From: Pachyseris speciosa
Lineage: Eukaryota; Cnidaria; Anthozoa; Scleractinia; Pachyseridae
Direction: 5' to 3'
Length of the DNA: 64,000 nucleotides
NCBI GenBank assembly: GCA_016490735.1
Contig: JAEMWC010000285.1
Location: forward strand, 395,001-459,000
A model generated the notes under the pieces. That model did not search any database. It was given only the letters and a program-made list of their open reading frames with translations, and was not told the DNA's origin. The translations under genes and the position numbers were made by a program. Positions within the stretch are counted from its first letter, which is position 1; each line of letters opens with the position of its first letter. Below, piece after piece: positions 47,821 to 60,736 of the stretch.

Positions 47821-50800
47821 TCAGCTTTCTGTAACAAACCCAAACACCTCAACTCTGGTGCAGAGGAAGTCTTTTGTCTCTGTCAGCTGTTCATTACCAA
47901 AGGTATTACTTGGCCCACTGTGCCCTCGGCAGAGTTCACCATCTAACCAAATGGCGTGATCACCAGCTCTGAAAATGGTAAAGTGAACACTGTTTGGTTT
48001 GAACATTTTAACCTATGGATGATAATTATTAATCATTGTGAATAAGTCATAGAGACAGAGAATTGTACTGCATTGCAGAGATGAAGGGTCCATGGCATTT
48101 TAAGCCTGAAGAATTTTGCTGGTTTTTCTTTTGCAACAGTTTAAGTTGCCTAACAGCAATGATCTTTTAGATCTTTTATCCTTTCACTCATAGTTCAAAT
48201 ACATGTACAGTGTATATTCCTTCAGTACTTTCTCATTTACATAAAGTACAGAAATTACATTGAATTTATTTTGCATAAATTCAATTGAACCTTTCATGGT
48301 AATGGATTGGTAATGGTAAAGGATTTATATACCCCACATATCACATAGTCTCATGGCAGTTTACAATTCTTCTATGGGGTGAGATCGGACGTCAGCCACC
48401 CACCCAACCAATGCATGAATGTGAAAGGCAAATGAGAGATATAGAGATAGAGATAGACCACCACACTGGGAACTATGTCCCCTACTCTTTTCCAAACAGT
48501 GTGAGGGTTCTTTAACGTCCCATAGATTATTAAGAACAAGTGTTGTGAGATGGGACCTATGGTTTATCGTCCTTATCCAAGAAGACTAGAAAGTCTAACT
48601 GTTTGCAGATGTACTGTACATTAACAGCTAAGATCTCTATTCTGTCAAATACAGGCTTCTATAAAATAATAATGCTACCAAGTTGAAACGATGTTGAAAA
48701 TTAAAACAAGTAACATTGAGATGTTTTGATAATGCTGTGAAAAGAATTTCTTAACATTATCATAGCACCTCAGTTGAGTTATCTGGTGCATTTTACTACA
48801 CTGACCAGCATTGAAAACCACTCCATGAAAACTGTAAGGGTTGATTTTGTACATTTTGTCTTTACATACCCTCCTCCAACCATAAGACTTTTGTCATCTC
48901 CAGCCACAAACAAATCGTTGTTCCTTGGTCCCTCCTCCTGTAGTCCTGTCCACAAGTACCTGACTGGCCTGGGTCTGAGTCGAAATACAAAACTTTCTCC
49001 AGTCCCAAAGTAGGTCAAAGTTTTGCACCCATTGTTCCGTTCACCCCAGCTTGTGCTTATAAAAGCACCAATGATCTGTTGCCAGAGAAATGAAAATACA
49101 AACAATATAAAATATGGACAAGAGCAGTTTTCATCCAACTCCTACAAAACCAAAGTCTGTCACAATAGACACAGAAAATCTACTACCGGTAAATTTACAG
49201 GACATAAAACAAACACATGTACCTAATGCCAGTCACAGAGACAAATGTGGACAAACCATTAAAATGGACAATGCATGGTGGTACAGCTGTACCATTTTGA
49301 GGCAGTAATAAAAAGTCATTGCCGGACATCGCTTCCCAGTAAATTATTAATTTTCCTCACCTCACCAACAGACGACTTAAGTAACAATACTGTTTCATCA
49401 TCATCTTCACATTTGTTGTATAGAGTGCGTATACTGAAAGGAGTACAAAAGAAACTTCAATCCTCCAAACAGAAGGCAAAATGTTAGTCCATAATTATCC
49501 AGATCAATATGTTGAGTAGCCTGGATTAAATTCGCTCAAGCCAGTCTTAAGGTCTAAAAGGTGTACAAAATACCAGCCCCTCCAGATGGGATGGTAGTCC
49601 ATTAGATGATACCCAGAACAAAGAGACTGAAGTCAATTACCACCAAAAATGGCTAAAAACTACAGATGTAGCATTTTATGGCTGTTCACATTGTACCCAA
49701 TAGGGTTGACCCTGAACAAATTCTTGATTAAGACTTGCATGGTTTATAGGTTGATGCAATCTGGTCAGATTAAATTTGGAACACCAAAAATCTTATCTAT
49801 TGAAAACTACTGGTACTTCACTTTCAAAAGCAGAATGAGGAAATGGTCCTCTAGCTCCAATTAAAAGTGCAAATGAGTGTTTTGCAGAGTGTGATGAACA
49901 TACTGTTATACATGTAGCCTCAGTTTCTCGTCTAAGCAAGAGAAATGTTACACCTTGGATAACCAGTATTCATGCTGACCACTTTAAAACTGCACTTCAA
50001 TCAACCTATAATGGATGTGCAACACCCTGATAATCATCCAGTAAATTGAATGCATCTTTCTCTTCTACCTTTAACCTATGGTTTTTGTTTTGTTTCGTTT
50101 TTTAACGTTTTTCTGCTTTTTGACAATGACTTTGCATTGAGCTTAATTAACCACACCAAAAAAATTAATGTACCTGCATCCATCCGTATCAGTTGTAAAC
50201 AAACAAATAGGTTTCTTGATACGCAGCCTGTCTGGTAACCATGAACACAGTAATTCCCACTACAGAAATTTAATTTAAAAAAGGTCTTACATCAAAAGAA
50301 TGAAATGGAAGATATGGTCAATGTTATAAACAGGAAAATAATATCGCGAATTACCTATACATGACTTGTATGAACATGTAATTTCTTCAAGAGAGCCATT
50401 CAGCATCATACATGTTATAATTACCAGTATGTATCATAATTATTTAGAATTCCTGTATTCTGGAGACCTGTAATAATATTGCTGCCTGCCTCTTTGCCAA
50501 ATACATTATCTGTCTGAAGAACAATTTTGATTTCATTTTGGTGGTACACTAATCACACCACAGTTCTCTCTGAGCACTACTTTGGGAGCTGAAGGGAAGG
50601 AAGCCAGGCATTTGCTGAAAGACTCACACACATTGTGGATGCTTTATTTTGGTAAATTAAGGGACAATTGACTGGATCTTTTGAACAAAATTACAGTGAA
50701 ATCCAGACTGGGGTGTGTGGGGGGGAGGTGTGGCATTGGATAGGGTATGGTTTTTGGATCTTCTGTCCTGAATAGGGTATATAGTTTTAAGTAAGTCTGT

Positions 50801-51970
50801 CCTAATCAGTGTCTGGACCTGCAAGATTGTTGTCAAGTATTGAGCAATCTGAAATCAGAGACGTTTCTCTGTATTTACTTAATAGCAGGTCATCAGTCAC
50901 CATTACATCATTGTCACAACTATATATTAGCACTGTTTTTTTTTTAATAGAGGGCATTGTCCTGTATAGTACACAAGGTAGGTATTTGAGGTTATTTTTG
51001 TCTTAAACAGGGCCAGGGTTTCAAACTTCCAGTACAGTGGAATCCCTATACCCAAACATGGCTCATTAGTGCCCCCCTCCCTGGGAAATTTGCCTCTTGG
51101 GAACCCAATTAATTTTTCAAGACTGACAGGGGAGACAGGCAAACCAGAAAAGAAGGCAGAACTTAACGAGAGATCATGAGGCAGGATTTCTACTTGATGG
51201 ACAAGAGGATGGGGATAGGACAGGAGAAGTCTGAAGGGTGAATCTGCTACATGTATATGGTGGGAAGCAAGTCAGGGAAGCAAGTCAGGGAAGCAAGTCA
51301 GGGATCAGACATTCTTCTTGTCTATCTCCTCCATCACCATACAGTAGACTATGTGGAGCAAATAATACACAGTAACAAACCTCCTGCAGGGACAGCAAAT
51401 TGGAGCCTTTAACAGCAAATACTGTGAGAGGCTGAAGAGAAACCCAGGTTTGCTCTGGAAGTTCCAACAATCCATTTTCCAACAAAGTGACATTTTTACT
51501 TTTTAACTTTTCCAACCGCTTTCTAGAGAGTCCTCTAATTCTGAATGCTGTCTGCAATAATAATTATAAATGATAAAATTAATGATAATGACAATGACAG
51601 TGACAGTGACAATAATGAAATAAATGAAAGAAATTTAAAAAAAAATACATGTATTATAAATAAGAGCATGATTTGGTTGGTCCCTTTTCTGTAGATATAT
51701 GTACAGTACTTGACAAGAAATTATTATAAAGCAACCCAAAAAGAATTCCTTTTATAACAACAATAATTATGATCCTCATCATCATTCCTTCTGCGCCAAG
51801 TGGCACATAGGGCCTCCTTTCTGTGACCAGCAGAGGCTCTTGAGGACAGGTGGTCAGCCCATCGCCGAGCCTACACCCAACCATGAGATGTGTGTGAGGA
51901 CAGACCACAGCAACAGGAGCTATGTTCCCTACTCTATTCGATCATTGTGTGGGTTCTTTTTTAAACTGCC

Positions 51971-52040
<70 letters not shown>

Positions 52041-52703
52041 ATTAGCAATTATTGGACGAGGTTGAGCAAAATATTGTGATTTGTCAGTGGCAAGCAGATC
52101 AATTATTTGCCGAAGCCGAAGGCTGAGGCAAATAATTCATCTGTGAGACACTGGCAAATCATGATATTTTGCGAAAACCGAGTTCAATAATAGTTTTATC
52201 ATTCAATAACCAAGCTTGTTTTTCATTATTATTTTCGGGAAGCATGAAATGATTCTCGATTTTACACTGAATTTGAATTAAGAGCATGGAAGCGTGGACA
52301 CAACTACGCACGAGCAGAATATTATTTGTGGCAAAATCACAGTTGGACCGTAATGCACACGAGCAGACCATTATTTGTAGGCAGTTATTTGTAGGTCATG
52401 TGATAGGCTCTGGGCCAATGAAAAGGAACGGAAAAAAGTATCGAATGATAATTATTATTAGTAGTAGTATTATTATAAATAATAATAATAAATATAATAA
52501 TAATAATAATAATAACTTTATATAAGTCTCAAATCCTTCTAGCCGAGCACAGATACCCTACTAATTGGGGAGACTAAATCAAATCAACTCTAAATCAAAT
52601 CAAATCAAAACAAATGTTGGTTTTGGGGGAGAGGGGAAAACCCAAGTACCTGGAGAAAAACCTCTCAGAGCAGAGTAGAGAACCAACAGACGGGGTCCGG
52701 AAT

Positions 52704-52734
<31 letters not shown>

Positions 52735-55700
52735 GCACCAACCATTCTCCCCAATCTCCAATTCTCACATTTTGACCCCACCCTTTTCAATGTGGCAACC
52801 ATGTGACAGTGTCCACGGAGTGTATTTCCACATTGAAAAGGGAGAGAGGGGGTTTGGTCACAACAAAAAAAAAGGTATCTTCAATTACAGAAGGATGCTG
52901 ATAGAAAGCATTTATTTTGCTCAAATGTGTCAACACTTTAATTTGTCCATGATTGCAGAACTGACAAACAAGTAATAGCAAAATGGAAACAAAACATACC
53001 TGAAGAAGTTTGTAGCCTCTTAAAGGCATTTGTGCAGCAAACTGTCTAAACAAATCCTCTATGTCCTGGGTCTCTATTACTTCAGCTAAACAAAGTACAA
53101 CAGAGGAGAAGGGCTTTAAAAACTTATTAACTATCTGAACATGTGACAGATTTTTTCAGTTGCGAACACTACTTGAATGAGCAGTAGCAGAAAGATAGCC
53201 TGAAAAAATTCAGGCTTATATGGGTTTCTAACCCATGACCTCTGCAATGCTGGTGGAGTGCTCTACCAAACAAGCTGCCTAACAAGTAACTATAGAGCTG
53301 GTCATTTTGTTTGTTTGCTCTATTCAAGTAGAATTCACAAAGTTCTGGGATTACCTTTCACATCTTCATTCATTAATCCATCGTTCAATAAGAGATTCAC
53401 AAACTTTATGTATTCAATTTGTTCAGCTATCATCTCACCAAAACTATTTAACCCACCAAACTTATGTCAAACAAAAACTTGCACCAATTTTTATTTCAAA
53501 AGAATGTTCACAAACTAAAACAGACTGACATAAACTATTATTAAACTAAGCTAAGTGGAAGAGATAAATGAATATAAATTATGTTTTAAAGGTAAACAAC
53601 CACAGAAGAAAGCATCAATGACCTCCAACTATGGTCTTGTATCAATTTTAAGGGTTTTTTTGTGCTCAGACTTTACATTACTAAACACTGAAACACAATC
53701 ATTCACTCCCAAAACACAGCCTTGCATTTTTCTACATGCACATGTGACCACCATCTGGTGAAGATTGAGTGTAACTCCATAAGGCCTACTCACTAGTGAG
53801 TCATGTGAGACATGTGTGAGTAGCCCGGGTGATCAGTTGCGTGCGTAATACCAGAGCGGTCCCTAGTTCATGACTGGTATCTCATAGAATTACAGTGCAC
53901 AGTCAAACTTCAACTTACAGGTAAGTCTCATTTAACTTATATAAAATAACAATAATTATACAGTCATGTTACTTGTGCCTTTTCAATGCCTTTCTTTTTA
54001 AAGTTCCCCAAAGATACTGTGTAGTCAAAAGCCTTTAGTGATGGCATCTAAAAATGAGATGAAGCTATGGTGCAATGCTTTGGAAGGCCACATGCAGAAG
54101 GAGATCTGACTAAATACAAAAAATGGCCTAACATCTGATGTGGGAAGTTGCACTGTACAACATCAGCCCTCCTTTTATTCCTGCAAACTGACAACCAATA
54201 TTCAACCTGCATGAAGTTCAGACAAGCTTTGCCAGGGTCACCTCTAGCTAGAGCATGCTGGTAGGAGGCAGGCATGCTCTCACAACTGTGCAGGCTTTTT
54301 ACCTGCACAAAACAGATCACTAGTATATAGCTGATACCTTCTTTTTCAATAAACTTTGCAAACTGGCTGAAGACAATCAACCCCACACGCACAAGAACTT
54401 TGGGACCTTGGACAAGAAAACTATCAACAACATACACCTGTAACATACAACAAGAAATCCAATGTTAAATACTAGTTAAGCACCATTAAAAAAATGACAA
54501 CATCTCCACGGAAAGAGAGGATATCTTAATTTAAACCTCTTTTGATCTAAATGTAATAGGTTATTTTGAAACTCAATAAATTTTACCCTTAAATTATTAA
54601 CAAATAAAGAAAAATGTACATGTAATTGTGCATCCCAATAAATTGCTCAAAGGACCTTTAGGTCTGGTAATAGCTACAGGAACAAATTACAGTCAACCAC
54701 CCTGAAGATGAATTCAAACCTCCTCAGCAAGATAGTGTGACAACTCTGTCAACACAGATCTCCATGCATATTCTTAAAAAAATCAACAAAAACACTGAAC
54801 ATTTTACCTACCAAAGTCCAAAAATCAAGGTAATAGAACATCCAGCTAAGCCAATCAGGGATTAGAATAGTATTTTTAGGTATCTGCTCTCTTCTAGTCA
54901 TCTGAATAAAGTCCTTGATCTGTTTATAAGATGGCATCTGAAAATTGAAAGTAAATGTGTCAGAAGTTGAAATGGTCACTTCAGCTGTTTTCCACCAAAT
55001 TATTAAACCAAAGCTATCAGTTGAAAGGCAGGAGACATAAATGCTGTACAATGTATGCTGAATTTTAGCTTGACTACAAGCTTTGGCTTTGCTTAACCCT
55101 TTCACTCCCAAGGGGTCTCCCTTTGATGAGTAAAATTGTCTGGCTTTAGACAGAGTAAAATCTATAAAGTCACTCTTGGGAGTGAAAGGGTTAAAGTGCC
55201 TATGAAGTTAACTAAAGTTGTTTTTTCAAACTTTTGAAGCTTGTTGTGTCTTTATTACAAAATGACAAAAGAAATTTGACAAAATTAATTAAAGCTGAAT
55301 TTTTTCGACCTCCAAAGATCCTCAAAATTCACTAAACCGTGTCCCATGGACTGGGAACAAATCTTTGCTCAGGACAATGCTGATGACATAGGAAATGCCA
55401 AGACACTCGTGTCTTCTGATCAGAAGCATTTCCTACGTCGCAGCTTTGTAATACGATCGCTTGGCCTTGCACAAGACGGAGACACTTTTTGGCGCCAAAT
55501 TTGAAACTTTCGGTTTGATTTATTCCGCGTTGTGAATGTTTAACTGCCTAAAACCTACATATTAAGCATCAGAAAATGATAAACTAACATATTAGAACAA
55601 CAAATTTTTTACTTCATTGGCACTTTAAAAATATTACAAATTCTGGGTAGATGTAGGGATATATTTCTTAAATGATCTGTCAAAGGCTGCCTGTAACAAA

Positions 55701-58700
55701 ATTATACAAGCATTCCAAAGAAACAGACAGAAAAACTTAAAATTTTTCTGTTTCCTTTAGATTGCCATTGGTTTTTGCAAATGGTCAAAGGCAGTGAAAT
55801 AATAATTGTTGAAGAAGTAAGCTGAATTTTGTCCTCTAGAATTTGGCCAGAGTTTTGACAAAAAACAATCATGAAACTACCCAGCCATTCAGTTTAATTT
55901 ATACTTGTAAAATGAAAGGGGATTCCCACTTACTACATGTACTCAGTGGGAAACTGGAACTTAACCTCTCTAGGATTTTAAAGCTGTAAGACACTGGCCA
56001 GCCAATTATCAATTTACTGTTTGCAGAAGAACAAACTGTAACTTACAAAGTAAGCCTTGAAGGAATCTTGGAAAGTTTTTGCCATCACAGCAACTGCTCG
56101 CTGGCTCTGATCCAGCAGTGATCTCCTGGAATTCATGACAGCAGACAAGCATGCATAACAGAGATTCTCATCCATGAAATGAAGGAAGAAAGAAGTCAAA
56201 GGAGGCACCAAAGGAGCAAAGTGGGTATCAGGATGCATGTGAGACAGGATGTAAAGGATTTTTAGACAGATTTTCTCTCCATCTGGTGATAAAAGATAAG
56301 CTGGAACACTTCTTTTGCCACTGAAAATAGTTGAAGGTATGTTGGAAGGAACTTGAATGCCTGCAAAGAAATAACAAAGTTTGATCATTGCTATAGTACC
56401 CTGCAAAACATGATGCCAGAAACAAGTACTGGAAAGGCATCTGCTCTCAAGGCTACATTTGTAGATGACCAGACATGGTAACAGGTGGAGACAGAGGTGG
56501 GTCAGGGGTTAGGATCATACATTGTATCAAGGGCAAGGACAAAATACATTAATAAGTTCCCTGGGTCACATCAGCACAACTGTTTCCTGGCAAAAATTCT
56601 GAATATTTCATTTCTCCTTCCATCTTGCATTTGCTCAGGTTTGCCAGATTCGCAATGGTATCTGTTACTATGGAAAATAACCGTATGATGTGGCTAGCAC
56701 AGGAAAAATGCAAATATTAATATAGGGGTTTAGTTTTCTCATTCAAATTAGAGCTACTGATCTTCATATTCTACAGGGATGATAAATTAAATTGACCTCT
56801 GATACTTGTCATCAAATGAAGGGCTCGGGGCAAGAACGTCCTCCCGGTTTTTGGTCGATTTTTGATGTGCTCAATAGAAACTGAGATTTGGCATGTGGAC
56901 TTCATTCCAGTTAAAAAACATTGCTCTGTATTTGTTTTGGCTGATTTCCTCTTCATTTTCGAGAAATAACGTATGCAAAAAACGCAAGTCAGCTCATTTC
57001 CTTGCATATTAATATTCATGCCCGAATTGAATTACCTGTAGAGCACGTAAAATGATTGACGGGTGGAAAGCATTGTTTGATAGCGTGACGTAGACTATAC
57101 ATTTGGCGGTTAAAACATCGATTTAAGTTTCATTGAGAGGAAACTTGCGTGGCTGTGAGGTGTCGATTGCTAGCTAAATTTAATCGAAAGTCGCCAGCCT
57201 GGTGGTCGAACGGACGTCATTTAAGTCTGTCGATCCGCAAGTCAGACACTTCTCAAAGAAGCCAGTGGTGTTTCTCTGTGCTTGCCAAATGCTGGAACAA
57301 ATAGGCATTTCACAGTACAGAGTACTGAGCCAGGCGGGACAGTCTGAAAGCAACTCTCGTCTTAAAAGCGGCCCGCAGTTGAGAGTCTTGGCCTATTTGC
57401 CAAAGGTTGCCATGCTAGAAATTGGGAAAGGGGAGTTGTTTTTTGACTTAGGCGAAAAATATGGGATGTTGGAAGACGTGTTGCCCGCGCTCGAAAGGAT
57501 GTTTTTATGCCCACAATTCAATGCGACCACAGAGGGTGCTGTCTCCTTGAAAAGTTCTCGCGAGGACTGGAAATGAATATTCGCTCGGCTGCGGTGGGAA
57601 AATTTTCACTTTGGAGTGGAAACATTATGGAGAATTCATCTAAGAGTGGGAAATCGGCAAGACGAGCAGTCAGTCCGTTTTCGATGAGCTGAGTATCTTG
57701 GAAACAGTGCATTTTCCATTGGTTTTCATTTCTAAACGGGACTTTCAGAATAATAAGTTTTGCGTGGTTGTGGCGGTTGAGAAACGTTGGCAATGGATTC
57801 ATTTTCATCGTCAAATGGAAAATATGGAACAAAAATGGTATTAAAATCAAAGTAAATGACGACAGGCCAAGACTTTGGACAACATACTTAACTTGTTCTG
57901 AAGATATTCTTTAGCTTCAAACTGCCGAAAATTTGCATACTATGAAATTCGATCTCACACAATGGGCTGTCACACGACTCGTGTGAAAATAATTTTAACT
58001 GTTTATCTGGGGTGAAAATGCTTTTTGCTGTTAATCTCACGTGAAAATACTTTTTGATGATGTTTACAAGACTCCATATAAGCGAACTAACCAAGGTACA
58101 CTCGATGCAAAAGTGATTTATATGTTAAAATACGCCAGCATGTTTATCTTTACGTGTGTTCACATAACCAGACAGAGGATGCTGTCACCTTGTCACGTCA
58201 TTTGTGCTTTAAATACTTGCTGCGTGTGGCAAAGAAAGTTTTCCTTGCACTGGTTTTCCAAGATACTCAGCTCATCGAAAACGGACTGACTGCTTGTCTT
58301 GCCGATTTCCCACTCTTAGATGAATTCTCCATAATGTTTCCGCTCCGAAGTGAAAATTTTCCCACCGCAGCCGAGCAAATATTCATTTCCAGTCCTCGCG
58401 AGAACTTTTCAAGGAGACAGCACCCTCTGTGGTCACATTGAATTGTGGGCATAAAAACATCCTTTCGAGCGCGGGCAACACGTCTTCAAACATCTCATAT
58501 TTTTCGCCTAAGTCAAAAAACAGCTCTCCTTTCCCAATTTCTAGCACGGCAACCTTTGGCAAATGGGCCAAGACTCTCAACTGCGGGCCGCTTTTAAGAC
58601 GAGAGTTGCTTTCAGACTGTCCCGCCTGGCTCAGTACTCTGTACTGTGAAACGCTGATTTGTTCCAGCGTTTGGCAAGCACAGAGAAACACCACTGGCTT

Positions 58701-60318
58701 CTTTGAGAAGTGTCTGACTTGCGGATTGACAGACTTAAATGACGTCTGTTCGACCACCAGGCTGGCGACTTTCGATTAAATTTAGCTAGCAATCGACACC
58801 TCACAGCCATGTAAGTTTCCTATCAATGAAACTTAAATCAATGTTTTAACCGCCAAATGTATAGTCTACATCACGCTATCAAACAATACTTTCCACCCGT
58901 CAATCATTTCATGTGCTCTACAGGTAATTCAATTCGCGCATGAATATTAATACGCAAGGGAATGAGCTGACTTGTGTTTTTTGCATACGTTATTTCTCGA
59001 AAATGAAGAGGAAATCAGCCAAAACAAGCCAAAGCAAATACAGAGCAATGTTTTTTAACTGGAATGAAGTCCACATGCCAAATCTCAGTTTCTATTGAGC
59101 ACATCGAAAATTGACCAAAAACCGGGAGGACGTTCTTGCCCCGAGCCCTTCAAATGATATCATTGTGAATAGCAGGGGAAGACAGCTTTAAGCAACCAGT
59201 GCCAAGAGGAATTGGAGGTATAAAATATTATTAAACGGTAAGGTAATTACAGAGCAATAAGAAAAATAAAAACATTTCAGGGCTGTGCTCTAGCAGGGCC
59301 CGGTGGTCCCTGGCAACTGGCAACTTAAATTTTGGAAATCTTAGTTTTTGCACAATATTTAAATACTGGGCACCCTGGATTTCAAAGGTTCAGAGACTGG
59401 GGCTCCCAAAACTTATTTAACAAAAAATATTACACAGACAGATTTGTAGTCATAACAAAAACCCTGGGGCATAGGCTAAATGAGCATATTGCAGTTACTA
59501 CATTAACATGCACATAAAATGTTCCAGTGTGTACTGACTGTAACCACAAAGGAGAGCATTAAATTGGAAAGCTGCCGGATTAGGTTGTATAAAACAGCTT
59601 TAGGATAAATGGAGATTTTCTTATACTGTCGTGATCTGAACTTGTTCCAGTTTTGAAATTTAATAACCAGACTTTTATTTTCGTTCATCTCTTATTCATT
59701 TACATTTTTTGGAACAAAAGAAAATAAATATCAAACCAATTGGGAATTTTTTAATCCCCCCATATCAATTTAACATGAAACATCCTCACTTCCATTTCTT
59801 TATTTTAGGCAAGGAATGATACCAAGGGTGCATTCACTGTGGTGTATTTCAAGCTTGTTGGAAGGACGACTGGGACCAGCAGTGATAAAAGACAATTAGT
59901 ATAAATTCCTGCCACCCTTGGATTGGATACAATAAATGCAATATTTCTTCTTACCCATGTCATCAATCATTTCTTCATAATAGTGAGGAGAGTTCAAAAT
60001 GATGTCCACTCCCCCACTGGCATCTTTCCAAAGCCGGGATCTAAGCTGTGGCAAAACTCCTTGTCTAACTAGCTTCTTTAGCTTCATTGTTTCTTCTCGT
60101 TCAGGATACTCAATCCAGCTCTGTAGTGTCTCCTTAAATTCCTCTTCAGAATACTTCGCTCTGTGATAGTACAGACTGGTGACTGAAGATCTAGAGTTTT
60201 GCCTTGAGGTTTTCCTGGACTTCTTTGAAGTTTTAGAGTCTTCTCTGTAGAGTATTCTATCGGAAGACGTCTGTACCCACTGGGAGAAGTAAGCACTGCT
60301 GACTTCCAACATTTCCAT
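47821..60318 (-). CDS. TBC1D24: TBC1D24-like protein: inactive TBC domain plus TLD domain (nine exons)
   Basis: Exons: 60318-59955 (start ATG), 56360-56047, 54937-54812, 54437-54338, 53085-53000, 51551-51381, about 49433-49361, 49075-48870 and 47968-47821 (stop TGA). About 528 residues, near the family length. Exons 1-5 form the TBC domain (LKKLVRQGVLPQLRSRLWKD, then CLKILYILSHMHPDTHFAP, then VYVVDSFLVQGPKVLVRVGL). Exons 6-9 form the TLD domain (IIGAFISTSWGERN, FGTGESFVFRL, AIWLDGELCRGHSG, VEVFGF). The TBC Arg (IxxDxxR) and Gln (YxQ) fingers are not seen, as is usual for TBC1D24, a vesicle-trafficking and oxidation-resistance-linked protein of neurons in other animals. All junctions are in phase except exon 6/7, which is one base off. 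Introns are rich in MITEs; intron 1 holds the 2.3-kb inverted-repeat element. Confidence 0.9.
48310..48645 (-). repeat. SINE body, headless copy
   Basis: Shares GGTTTATCGTCCTTATCC, AGAAGACTAGAAAGTCTAAC and TTAACGTCCCA-type blocks with the SINE at 13245-13733, but the tRNA head is missing. It lies in the last intron of the TBC1D24-like gene. Confidence 0.65.
51775..52045. repeat. SINE-related fragment ending in palindromic (AAT)n(ATT)n
   Basis: 51850-51955 resembles the promoter-distal body at 48400-48500 (ACACCCAACCATGAGAT, GCTATGTTCCCTACTCT). It runs into about 11 AAT units followed by about 14 ATT units, a perfect hairpin. Confidence 0.6.
52047..52191. mobile_element. 145-bp palindromic MITE
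   Basis: The end TATTGGACGAGGTTGAGC is inverted as the right end near GAGTTCAATAATA, with inner arms ATTATTTGCCGAAGCC / GGCTGAGGCAAATAAT. No gene. Confidence 0.65.
52470..52760. repeat. Probable dispersed repeat with (AAT)n head
   Basis: A microsatellite run leads into AGTACCTGGAGAAAAACCTC and AAGTGCTCTCACCACTGCAC, which reads like a tRNA-derived or SINE-like unit. There is only one copy here, so the call rests on style. Confidence 0.35.
53199..53286 (-). repeat. tRNA-like SINE head, second copy
   Basis: The minus strand has AGCTTGTTTGGTAGAGCACT and AGAGGTCATGGGTTAGAAAC, followed by the hairpin GCCTGAATTTTTTCAGGC, matching the family at 36801-36890. The B box is degraded. Confidence 0.6.
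55097..55190. mobile_element. 94-bp MITE with TTAA flanks
   Basis: The inverted ends CCCTTTCACTCCCAAG and CTTGGGAGTGAAAGGG are flanked by TTAA at 55093-55096 and 55191-55194. It lies in a TBC1D24-like intron. Confidence 0.8.
57184..57576 (+). CDS. ORF in the left arm of the long inverted-repeat element, unknown
   Basis: Open from 57184 (after an in-frame TAA) to the stop at 57576, about 130 codons, but without an early ATG (first in-frame ATG near 57289). The product has motifs KKPVVFLCACQ and GELFFDLGEKYGMLEDVLPA, and its family is not recognised. The right arm carries a near-identical frame on the minus strand (58757-58383) with about a dozen residue differences and no stop. It may be a captured host exon or part of a transposon gene. 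Confidence 0.35.
   Translation, partial: SKVASLVVERTSFKSVDPQVRHFSKKPVVFLCACQMLEQIGISQYRVLSQAGQSESNSRLKSGPQLRVLAYLPKVAMLEIGKGELFFDLGEKYGMLEDVLPALERMFLCPQFNATTEGAVSLKSSREDWK
58383..58757 (-). CDS. ORF in the right arm, partner of 57184-57576
   Basis: Same reading as the left-arm ORF in opposite orientation (GELFFDLGEKYEMFEDVLPA). Both copies remain open, though nothing forces an unused arm to stay so. Confidence 0.35.
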   Translation of the reverse strand: MVEQTSFKSVNPQVRHFSKKPVVFLCACQTLEQISVSQYRVLSQAGQSESNSRLKSGPQLRVLAHLPKVAVLEIGKGELFFDLGEKYEMFEDVLPALERMFLCPQFNVTTEGAVSLKSSREDWK

Positions 60319-60736
60319 TGTTATCACGGTTTGTGTGGGCGCTTGATGATACTGCAGCAAGACTTTCCAGCTTACAAGATGTCAACGGCAATACAGAGCA
60401 ACGAATAAGAGCTTCTTCCTCAAACGAAACCCAACGATCTGCATCTAAAGCTGTTATTGCTATAAAGCTGGAATAATTCTGTGCGCTTTAATTGTTTGCG
60501 TTTTATGAATGTCTTTTCAGAACACTGGTTTTTGATTTATCACACCTCGCTGCTGAAACGTAAATCTGTGCTTTTCCAAGAATTGATTCTTTTTCCTCTC
60601 AGCAGCCACATGATATTAAACGAGGAAAATTCAAACCACAAATATTTTAATACCGAGAAACCCAAACGGAGAAACCAAATCCGCCATGTTGGCTTATCTG
60701 AAACCCAGTCCCTCGCGGCCTCTCTTAATAGTAGGC

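Larger units (their letters stand above)
56818..59151. mobile_element. 2.3-kb element with ~0.9-kb inverted arms in TBC1D24-like intron 1
   Basis: The arms run 56818-57703 and 58255-59151 and are inverses over their length. The ends are GAAGGGCTCGGGGC and GCCCCGAGCCCTTC. AAAT flanks both sides (56814-56817, 59152-59155), a possible 4-bp duplication. The unpaired centre is about 550 bp. Each arm holds a matching open frame. No transposase is seen, so the family is not recognised. Confidence 0.8.
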
